In this document: positions 5,597 to 11,394 of the stretch, piece after piece
Layout of the letters: every line of letters starts with the position of its first letter
How positions within the stretch are numbered: position 1 is the stretch's first letter
Source: RSA11 sp036564135
GTDB lineage: Bacteria > Actinomycetota > Thermoleophilia > Solirubrobacterales > 70-9
Direction: 5' to 3'
Assembly (NCBI GenBank): GCA_036564135.1
Contig: DATCLC010000117.1
Location: 1-11,394, forward strand
DNA length: 11,394 nt
Notes under the pieces: generated by a model
What the model was told of the DNA's origin: nothing
Database searches by the model: none
The model's input: only the letters and a program-made list of their open reading frames with translations
Program-made: the position numbers and the translations under genes

Positions 5597-6796
5597 TCAC
5601 CGACCGCGGCGCACGCGGGCGCCGCGGTCGGTGCCGTCGCTCGCGTTACCCCTCCCTGGCGAGCCCCGCCTCAGCGCGTGGTCCCGGAAGGTCTTGGGGT
5701 TGCGGCCGCCCACGTAGCGCGGCTTGCCGCGAATGTCCTTGTGGCCGCTCGCCGGCGCGTGCGCGATCAGGTTGTGGGAGCGCTTCCCCAGCGTGGCGCT
5801 CCCGGAGCCGATCGAGATCTCGCTCAGGATGTTGTCGCGGACGATGGTCCCGCGGCCGGGCGGCATCCCCGACTTCGAGCCGATCGAGAGGATCCCGCAG
5901 GGCAGGTTGAACTGGCAGTCGCCGTCGGCGAGCGTGTTGTGGCGGATCACCGAGCCCTGGTCAGACCAGATCATGATCGCGTACGGGTAGTTGCCCCGGT
6001 CCCCGCGGAAGACGTTGTCGACGATGACCTCGTGGTCGGCACCGTCCGGGGCCATGATCCCGGCCGGGTAGTTGTAGAAGAGGTTGCGCTTGATCACCGT
6101 GTTGCGCGACCCGTAGAGCTGGATCGCGTCGGTGTGCACGCCGCCCGGGCCGCCCGGCACCAGGTCGTGGAACGTGTTGCCGATGATCCGCGTGCCGTTC
6201 GAGCCGTTCTGGATGCCGTCGCTCATCCCGCCGCGGAACTCGCTGCGGCGGATCGTGATCCCCGAGGGCTCGTTGGTGCGCTCCGGTAGGAAGATCCTGC
6301 CCTCGCCGCAGCTGCCGCACGCGTTCCAGCCGGCGTGCAGGTTCTTCTCGAAGAGGATGTTCGCCCGGCGCAGCTCGCCCGTGCGGAAGGTCACCTGCCC
6401 CGGGAAGGTCGAGTTGCGCACGGTGATGTTGCGCGTGCTCCCCTCGAGCACCGCGCTCGTAACGGTCATGCGGCTGAGCGTGATGTTTCGCGCGCCGTCG
6501 AAGGCGAGCGCGATGCGGGCGCCGCGCCCCTTGGGGCCGACGATCCGCACGCGCCCGCCCTTCACCCCTCCTCGGAAGGTCCCGTAGTCGCCCGGCGCGA
6601 GCCGGATGCGGTCCCCCCGGTTCGCCCGGCTGAACACCGAGTCCAGGGTCGAGGGTGTCGCGCGCTTGGTCGCCGCCTGCGCGCGCGGCAGCACGTCGTC
6701 CGGCCCGCCCAGCACCGCCCGGCCCGCGACGACGGCGAGCGCCGCCGCCGCCAGGATGAGCACCAGGCGGACGAGGTTTCGTCCCTGCAAGCGCAT
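5597..6796 (-). CDS. Exported right-handed parallel beta-helix protein (399 aa)
   Basis: An exported protein with a basic start, a hydrophobic segment at about 8-25 and a possible signal peptidase site after AQA (39-41), though it could stay as a membrane anchor. The rest is built of short repeating coils typical of the right-handed parallel beta-helix fold (pectate-lyase-like superfamily). Examples are ARNITLSRMTV (102-112), TRNITVRNSTF (121-131), GTRIIGNTFHDL (201-212), TDAIQLYGSRNTVIKRNLFY (222-241) and GSVIRHNTLADG (281-292). SDGIQ (192-196) and HTDAIQ (221-226) place acidic residues on adjacent coils and could form an active site. Cysteines come in two close pairs (160/163 and 294/300), suggesting disulphides. 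The C-terminus has the FRDHALRRGSPGRG stretch often ending this family. No lyase, hydrolase or epimerase motif can be confirmed. Setting suggests it binds, cuts or modifies the locus polysaccharide. The ATG start has no clear Shine-Dalgarno sequence. Confidence 0.85.
   Translation of the reverse strand: MRLQGRNLVRLVLILAAAALAVVAGRAVLGGPDDVLPRAQAATKRATPSTLDSVFSRANRGDRIRLAPGDYGTFRGGVKGGRVRIVGPKGRGARIALAFDGARNITLSRMTVTSAVLEGSTRNITVRNSTFPGQVTFRTGELRRANILFEKNLHAGWNACGSCGEGRIFLPERTNEPSGITIRRSEFRGGMSDGIQNGSNGTRIIGNTFHDLVPGGPGGVHTDAIQLYGSRNTVIKRNLFYNYPAGIMAPDGADHEVIVDNVFRGDRGNYPYAIMIWSDQGSVIRHNTLADGDCQFNLPCGILSIGSKSGMPPGRGTIVRDNILSEISIGSGSATLGKRSHNLIAHAPASGHKDIRGKPRYVGGRNPKTFRDHALRRGSPGRGNASDGTDRGARVRRGR
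5598..5633. terminator. Strong hairpin between convergent genes, likely bidirectional terminator
   Basis: CACCGACCGCGGCGC (5598-5612) pairs perfectly with GCGCCGCGGTCGGTG (5619-5633) around a 6-nt loop. It starts 39 nt after the stop of the plus-strand operon and overlaps the last codons and stop of the minus-strand beta-helix gene. Such a symmetrical stem between two converging genes fits a two-way transcription stop. There is no clear T-tract, which is common in high-GC actinobacteria, so efficiency is uncertain. Confidence 0.6.
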
Positions 6797-6918
6797 TGGC
6801 TGGATACTGCCCGCGCGCGCCTTGGCTGCAACCGGGGTGACTGGGGAATTTTCTGCACAACCCGGGTACGAATCGCGGTCCGCGGAAGCGCCCCGCGCAC
6901 GCGCACGTTGGCTTGGCG
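6797..6918. promoter_or_regulatory. Divergent promoter region of beta-helix and flippase genes
   Basis: These 122 bp separate two divergent genes and so must hold promoters for both, unless transcription comes from elsewhere. The middle (about 6845-6872) is relatively AT-rich, including GGAATTTTCTGCACAAC. I could not pick out a convincing -35/-10 pair on either strand. Neither gene has a recognisable Shine-Dalgarno sequence. Confidence 0.35.
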
Positions 6919-8490
6919 ATGGCGACCGAACCGCCCGCGGACGACGTGCGCTCCAACGAGGAGCTCGTCGGCGCCGCCGCGGGCGGGTTGCGATGGATCG
7001 CCTATTCGCGCGTGGGGATCGAGCTCGTACTGCTGGCGGCCATGGTGCTGCTCGCCCGGCTCATCCCGCCCGCCGCCTTCGGCGCGTTCGCGATCGTCGT
7101 GATCGTCCACGAGCTCGCGGTCTCGCTGCCGATGGAAGGCGTGGGGAGCGCCATCGTCCAGCGCCGGTCGATCAGCCGGGCGCACCTGGAGGGCGGCATG
7201 CTCATGACGCTCGCGGCCGGGCTGCCGATGATGCTTCTGACCCTGGCCGTCGCGGCGCTCATCGTGAAACCGATCTTCGGCGGGGAGGTGGCCACGCTGA
7301 TCGCGGTCACGAGCCCCTACTTTTTGATCGGCGCGGTGTACGCGCTGCCGATGACCGTGCTCCGCCGCAACCTCGACTTCCGGCGGCTCAGCATCGTCGA
7401 GCTCTCGCTGAACGCCTCCCGCGTGGCGATCGCCGTCGCGCTCGCGATCGCGGGCCTCGACGCGACGGCCCTCGTGCTGGGCAGCCTCGGCGGGATCCTG
7501 GTGGCGCTGGCGCTCGCGCTGCGCTTCGCGCCGGTGCCGGGGCCGCGCTGGCGCCCCGAGCAGATGCGCGAGCTCCTGCCCTACGGGGGCCCGGCGGCGC
7601 TCGCGACGTTCGCGTGGGCCGGGTTCCGCAACGGCGACTACGCGATCGTCGGGGCGACGCTCGGCGCCGCGCAGGCGGGGCTGTACTGGCGCGCCTACCA
7701 GCTGGCCGTCGAGTACCAGCGCAAGATCAGCGTGGCGATGATCCAGATCGCCTTCCCGGTACTCGCGCGCACCCAGGGCACCGACGAGCTGCACGAGTTG
7801 CGCCGCCGGATGGTGCACTTGGTCACCGTCGCCGTCTTCCCGCTGCTCGCCTGCCTCGCGCTGCTCGCGCCGACCGTGATCCCCTGGCTGTTCGGCTCCG
7901 CTTGGGAGGACGCCGTCGTGCCCACGCAGATCCTCACCCTCGGGGGCGTCGCGGCGCTGCTGGCCGACGCCTGCGGCTCAGCGCTCATGGCGCTCGGCCG
8001 CGCCCGGGCGCTTTTGGGCTACGGGGTCGCGCACTTCGCCGCCTACGCCACCGCGGTCGTGATCGTCGCCCCCTACGGGCTCGTGGCCGTGGCGGCGGCT
8101 GCGGCGGTCGTCCACCTCATCTTCCTGTGGGTGGCCTACGCGGTGCTCCTGCGCGGCACCGCGGCCTCAACGCTGCGGACGCTCGGCGGCGACCTGCTCC
8201 CGGCGGGCGCCTCGTCCGTGGGGCTGCTCGCGCTGGGCGCGCCGGCGAACCTGGCGGCGCAGGCCGCCGGCCTACCCACGACCGCGCACATCGGCGCGGT
8301 GCTCGCGTGCGCGGCGGTCGGCTACCTGGTCGTGCTGCGGGCGGGCTTCCCCGCGGCGGCCCGCGACCTCGGAGCGGCGATCGCGCGCGTCCTGCCGGTC
8401 GCCCGCCTCCGCTCGGCGCTCGCGGGCGCGGTGCGCTCCCCGCTGCGCGCCATCGCCGCGAGGAGGCCGGCGAGCGTGAGGAAGACGTAG
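6919..8490 (+). CDS. Wzx-type oligosaccharide flippase (MOP superfamily)
   Basis: A polytopic membrane protein of 523 residues, the usual length for Wzx/WzxC-type flippases (COG2244), which move lipid-linked repeat units across the cytoplasmic membrane. The sequence is a run of about 12-14 hydrophobic helices. The N-terminal part GLRWIAYSRVGIELVLLAAM (23-42), LLARLIPPAAFGAFAIV (44-60) and MEGVGSAIVQRRS (72-84) is typical of the family, as are LRRNLDFRRLSIVE (148-161), FRNGDYAIVGATLGAAQAGLY (236-256) and YQRKISVAMIQIAFPVLAR (266-284). The ATG at 6919 is preferred over the in-frame TTG at 6913; no Shine-Dalgarno sequence is visible. The last 56 codons overlap the 3' end of the convergent polymerase gene. 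Sugar specificity cannot be deduced. Confidence 0.9.
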   Translation: MATEPPADDVRSNEELVGAAAGGLRWIAYSRVGIELVLLAAMVLLARLIPPAAFGAFAIVVIVHELAVSLPMEGVGSAIVQRRSISRAHLEGGMLMTLAAGLPMMLLTLAVAALIVKPIFGGEVATLIAVTSPYFLIGAVYALPMTVLRRNLDFRRLSIVELSLNASRVAIAVALAIAGLDATALVLGSLGGILVALALALRFAPVPGPRWRPEQMRELLPYGGPAALATFAWAGFRNGDYAIVGATLGAAQAGLYWRAYQLAVEYQRKISVAMIQIAFPVLARTQGTDELHELRRRMVHLVTVAVFPLLACLALLAPTVIPWLFGSAWEDAVVPTQILTLGGVAALLADACGSALMALGRARALLGYGVAHFAAYATAVVIVAPYGLVAVAAAAAVVHLIFLWVAYAVLLRGTAASTLRTLGGDLLPAGASSVGLLALGAPANLAAQAAGLPTTAHIGAVLACAAVGYLVVLRAGFPAAARDLGAAIARVLPVARLRSALAGAVRSPLRAIAARRPASVRKT

Positions 8491-10538
8491 GGCGCGTGCG
8501 GGAACGACCACTCGTCGAAGAACGCTGAGAGCACGCCGAAGGCCACCGCCGCCGCGGCGATCGCCGTCGCCGGACCTCGGGTGAGGGGCTCGCGCTCGCG
8601 GGCCATCCGCGCCGCCGTGGCCGCTACCACGACGATCATCGCCAGGAAAGCCGCCAGGCCGATCACGCCCATTTCGACGAGGCGCGTGAGCAGGTCCGAA
8701 TCCAGGATGCGGTTCTCGCCCGGGTTGGTCGCGTGCTCGTAAGAGCCGAAGCCGGCGCCGAGCAGGGGGTGGCTCAGGAAATCCGGGCGGACCGCGTTGT
8801 AGTCCGAGACGCGGTCGCCCACGGTCGGGACGTCGAGGTTGCCCGCATCGAGCTGGCCGGTGACCGAGCCGAGCGCCTGAAACGAGGCGAAGGGCAGGAC
8901 GAGCGCGACGACGAGCGCCAGGGGCGCCAGCCGCAGGGCCTCGCGGCGGGCCAGCCACACGAGCGTCACGCCCGCGGCGAGCGGGGCGAGCAGGCCGCTC
9001 TTGCGGAACGTCGCGACCGCCGCGGCGCCGATCAGGCACGCCGCCAGCGCGTAGGCGAGCCGTGGCCAGAGCCCGCGGCGCTCGATGAAGCCCACGAGCG
9101 CGATCGGCAGGGTCATCGAGAGCACTGCGGCCGCCTCGAGGCCGTGGTCGGTGGGGCCGCTCACCGAGCCCCGGCCGAGCTCGTCGAAGCCAGTGGGCGG
9201 GGGCGCCACCGTAAAGGGCCCCGGCAGGAGCGCGGCGATGTCGTAGAACGGGTTGGCCCCTGAGCGGTACTCGAAGACCATCCCCACCGAGCAGACGCAC
9301 GCGAGCACCAACACGTACGTGAGCATCGGGCGCACCTCGCGCGGCCGGATCGAGCTCGCGACGATCACGAACAGCGCCGCGTAGGTGGCGAGCAGGCCCA
9401 GCTTCTTCACCGGCAGCTCGAGGACGAGCCCGCGGGCTAGGTCGCCGGCGTTGACGATCACGCTGAGCGCCGCGACCCCCGCGAAGGCGGCCACGGCCGC
9501 GTGCACCCGGGTGAAGCGCAGGTGCGGGGCGCCGGGCCCGCCGCGGATGAGCGCGGCGATCCACACCGCGCCGAGCGCGGGCAGCGCCAACCGGTCGAGC
9601 GTGAGGTCGATTGGGGTGGAGACGTTCAGCGTGATCGCGTTGAACGGCACGAGCCAAAGCAACCCCAGGAACGCGGCGATCGCCCACGGGAGCGGCCGGG
9701 ACGTGCGCGGCCAGGTGCCGTCGCCGGGCTCAGCCGCGGGCGACGGCGCCTCGCGGCCGCGCGCGGGCTCGAGCCCGGCGCTCCGCAGCCGCCATCGCGC
9801 GGCCGCGCTCAGCGCGGCGAAGGCGGCCGCGAACGCCAGCGCGAAGGTGAGCAGCGCGACCATGAGCCCGGCGCGCGCCCCGTCGCTGCCCGCGAGCGGC
9901 GGGCCGAGGCTCGTGAGCGTGATCTGGTTCTCCGCGGTCGTGCCGCCCTCGGCCGCCAGCGCCGCGAGGAAGGCGTTGCCGCCGGTCGCGGCTGCGGCCG
10001 CAAGCCGCTTGGCGTCCGCCGAGGTGGGCGCGACCGCGTAGACGTCGAGCACCGGCTCGCCCGGACGCGCCTGCAGCTCGAGCCGGTAGGGTCGCTCCGC
10101 CGCGGCGAGCTGGTGGGAGCGCAGCTCGCTGTCTGGCTCGACCAGCGTGCGCGGCACGCTCGCGGTGTTCTGAGTGGAGGCCGCGATGTCGCCCGGGTCG
10201 ATGCCGGCGGCGCGGGCGATCTCGGTGAGCGCCCGCTCGCTGGTCAGGGCGTGCGCGAGCGGCAGGGTGCGATTGGTCAGCGCGTCGAACTGGTACTCGT
10301 CGCGCAGCTCGTCGAGCGCCGTCGGGTCCCGGGGCCCGCTCTCGGTGACGGGGCGATCGACCAGCAGGTGCGCCACCGCGGTTCCCCGGGTGAGGTCCCG
10401 GGGCGCGAACCCGGGCGGGAACGGCCCGGGCTCGCACGCCACGAGCAGGGTGACGAGCAGGGCCGCCGCCGCGCTGAGGCCTGCGACCGCGCGTCGGCGG
10501 CGCCGGGCGGCGTCGGATCTTTGGCTCGTTGAGGGCAT
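8322..10538 (-). CDS. PCP-like domain fused to Wzy/O-antigen ligase-like domain (738 aa)
   Basis: Residues 1-250 follow the plan of the standalone PCP-like proteins: a basic start, TM1 at about 17-35, an extracytoplasmic domain with AHLLVDRPV (56-64), FDALTNR (84-90), RAAGIDPGDI (109-118) and PVLDVYAVAPTSADAKRLAA (162-181), and TM2 at about 223-247. A linker (250-282) leads into a multi-spanning region (283 to about 698) with about ten helices. Before its last helices comes a long extracytoplasmic loop with GDRVSDYNAVRPDFLSHPLL (574-593) continuing into GAGFGSY, the Wzy_C/O-antigen ligase pattern. RKSG (512-515) is another family-like spot. The inferred role is polymerisation or ligation of flipped repeat units with a built-in length-control domain. 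LVAC (32-35) resembles a lipobox. The ATG has no good Shine-Dalgarno sequence. The Arg/Ala-rich tail (699-738) overlaps the flippase gene. Polymerase versus ligase cannot be decided. Confidence 0.85.
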   Translation of the reverse strand: MPSTSQRSDAARRRRRAVAGLSAAAALLVTLLVACEPGPFPPGFAPRDLTRGTAVAHLLVDRPVTESGPRDPTALDELRDEYQFDALTNRTLPLAHALTSERALTEIARAAGIDPGDIAASTQNTASVPRTLVEPDSELRSHQLAAAERPYRLELQARPGEPVLDVYAVAPTSADAKRLAAAAATGGNAFLAALAAEGGTTAENQITLTSLGPPLAGSDGARAGLMVALLTFALAFAAAFAALSAAARWRLRSAGLEPARGREAPSPAAEPGDGTWPRTSRPLPWAIAAFLGLLWLVPFNAITLNVSTPIDLTLDRLALPALGAVWIAALIRGGPGAPHLRFTRVHAAVAAFAGVAALSVIVNAGDLARGLVLELPVKKLGLLATYAALFVIVASSIRPREVRPMLTYVLVLACVCSVGMVFEYRSGANPFYDIAALLPGPFTVAPPPTGFDELGRGSVSGPTDHGLEAAAVLSMTLPIALVGFIERRGLWPRLAYALAACLIGAAAVATFRKSGLLAPLAAGVTLVWLARREALRLAPLALVVALVLPFASFQALGSVTGQLDAGNLDVPTVGDRVSDYNAVRPDFLSHPLLGAGFGSYEHATNPGENRILDSDLLTRLVEMGVIGLAAFLAMIVVVAATAARMAREREPLTRGPATAIAAAAVAFGVLSAFFDEWSFPHAPYVFLTLAGLLAAMARSGERTAPASAERRRATGRTRAIAAPRSRAAAGKPARSTTR

Positions 10539-10642
10539 GAATTTTGGGCGGTTCGGGCCGCCATCCGACGAACGCGCGGGGCGCCGCCCTGCTTCCTCGC
10601 CTCGTTCGCAAGCCGCGCGGGGGCGCGCCCGTTGTCTGGGGC
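10539..10642. promoter_or_regulatory. Divergent promoter region of fused polymerase and GT2 genes
   Basis: About 104 bp between the starts of two divergent genes. The only AT-rich patch is AAATT next to the minus-strand start. No recognisable -35/-10 pair, operator-like palindrome or Shine-Dalgarno sequence was found, so the promoter role rests on gene arrangement alone. Confidence 0.3.
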
Positions 10643-11394
10643 ATGCACGAGCGAGACGAGCGGCTTCTGATCGTGAGCCCGGTCTTCAACGAGGCCGCGC
10701 ACCTGCGGCGGACGGCGCGCGCGGTCGCCGCCCAGACTCGGCGCCCGGACCGCTGGGTGATCGTGGATGACGGCTCGCGCGACGGCACGCTCGAGATCGC
10801 GCGCGCACTCGAGGCCGAGCTGGACTTCGTCACGGCGCTCTCCGCTCCCCCGGCCGACGCCGGCGCGGACAACCTCGCCCTGGCGCGCGAGGCGCGGGCG
10901 TTCAACTACGGCCTGCGCCGCGCGGGGTGGAGCGACTTCGGGTTCGTGGGCAAGCTCGACGGCGACGTCGAGCTGCCGCCGGAGTGGTTCGCCGAGCTGC
11001 TCGAGCGCTTCCGGGCCGACCCCCTGCTCGGGCTCGCCGGCGGGCGCCTGGCCGAGCCCGGCCGCGGCGGCTGGCGCGTGATCGCGATCCCCGACCACCA
11101 CGTGCACGGCGCGGTGAAGCTGTACAGGCGCGACTGCCTGCTCGCCGTGGGCGGCGTTCCCGAGCGGCTTGCCTGGGACACGATCGACGAGACCTATGCC
11201 CGCATGCGCGGGTACGGGACGCGCTCGTTCGGCGACCTCGTCGCCCGCCACCACCGCCCCTGGGCTTCCGCCGACGGGCTGCTGCGCGGGCGCGCCCGCC
11301 ACGGCGAGTGCGCCTGGATCCTGCACTACGGGCCCGCCTGGGTCGCGCTGCGCTCGCTCAAGGTCGCGCGCGCCCGGCCGCCGGTGCTCTCCGG
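10643..11394 (+). CDS. Family 2 glycosyltransferase, C-terminus cut by right edge
   Basis: An open frame of 250 codons that leaves the window without a stop. It shows a GT-A glycosyltransferase: LLIVSPVFNEAAHL (8-21), the donor-binding WVIVDDGSRDGT (38-49), and the metal-binding KLDGDVELPPEWF (104-116), with LDGDV giving the DxD motif. Next comes HVHGAVKLYRRDCLLAVGG (153-171), then AWDTIDETYARMRGY (177-191), where the acidic residues sit at the usual catalytic position. RHHRPWASADG (202-212) is a further conserved-looking stretch. The ATG at 10643 is chosen because the family similarity begins immediately after it; only a poor GGGG precedes it. It is divergent from the fused polymerase gene and probably adds a sugar to the same repeat unit. 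The family is firm; the sugar is unknown. Confidence 0.9.
   Translation, partial: MHERDERLLIVSPVFNEAAHLRRTARAVAAQTRRPDRWVIVDDGSRDGTLEIARALEAELDFVTALSAPPADAGADNLALAREARAFNYGLRRAGWSDFGFVGKLDGDVELPPEWFAELLERFRADPLLGLAGGRLAEPGRGGWRVIAIPDHHVHGAVKLYRRDCLLAVGGVPERLAWDTIDETYARMRGYGTRSFGDLVARHHRPWASADGLLRGRARHGECAWILHYGPAWVALRSLKVARARPPVLS

Noticed and set aside
6606..8528. Plus-strand open frame of 640 codons across the flippase
   Set aside because: It runs in another frame through the beta-helix 5' end and the flippase, whose own frame gives a clear membrane transporter. The product is an Arg/Ala/Gly-rich shadow.
8272..9687. Minus-strand open frame of 471 codons inside the fused polymerase gene
   Set aside because: It is in a different frame from the 738-residue protein, which has real membrane helices and the Wzy_C pattern here; this one is charged and repetitive.
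10277..11326. Minus-strand open frame of 349 codons opposite the last glycosyltransferase
   Set aside because: The plus strand carries a clear family 2 glycosyltransferase with VDDGSRDGT and LDGDV motifs, so the antisense frame is a shadow.
1..11394. tRNA or rRNA genes, CRISPR arrays, insertion sequences, attachment sites
   Set aside because: No cloverleaf, spaced repeat series, transposase or terminal inverted repeats were seen when reading both strands.

Overview
The window is very GC-rich (low 70s percent by eye), with strong third-position G/C and GTG as well as ATG starts. Together with the gene families present this suggests a high-GC actinobacterium, plausibly of the Thermoleophilia/Solirubrobacterales type. 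That lineage call is an inference from composition and protein style. The high GC also creates many long antisense open frames, which I treat as shadows.

Layout. At 1-546 (minus) lies the N-terminal part of an acyl-CoA dehydrogenase, which runs off the left edge. Upstream of it, 547-849 is a non-coding divergent region with an AT-rich palindromic site and a perfect 15-bp hairpin. From 850 to 5559 (plus) runs a tightly packed five-gene operon: three paralogous small membrane proteins with the Wzz/polysaccharide co-polymerase (PCP) layout, then a WsaF-like GT4 glycosyltransferase, then a family-2 glycosyltransferase. Junctions are ATGA and GTGA overlaps or gaps of 2-3 nt. A strong hairpin at 5598-5633 separates this operon from a convergent, secreted or membrane-anchored right-handed beta-helix protein (5597-6796, minus). 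Diverging from that gene is a Wzx-type flippase (6919-8490, plus). Its 3' end overlaps the convergent 738-residue gene 8322-10538 (minus). Diverging again is a family-2 glycosyltransferase (10643 to the right edge), cut off by the window.

Together, 850-11394 looks like part of a Wzx/Wzy-dependent exopolysaccharide locus. Glycosyltransferases would build a repeat unit, the flippase would export it, a Wzy/O-antigen-ligase-like enzyme would polymerise or ligate it, PCP-like proteins would control length or export, and the beta-helix protein would bind, trim or modify the polymer. No initiating phosphoglycosyl transferase, tyrosine kinase, outer-membrane exporter or sugar-nucleotide gene is seen here.

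The most unusual item is the 738-residue protein. Its first ~250 residues repeat the TM-extracytoplasmic-TM plan and short motifs of the standalone PCP-like proteins, and the rest is a multi-spanning Wzy_C-type domain. It therefore appears to be a natural fusion of chain-length regulator and polymerase/ligase, encoded near three unfused relatives of its regulator half.
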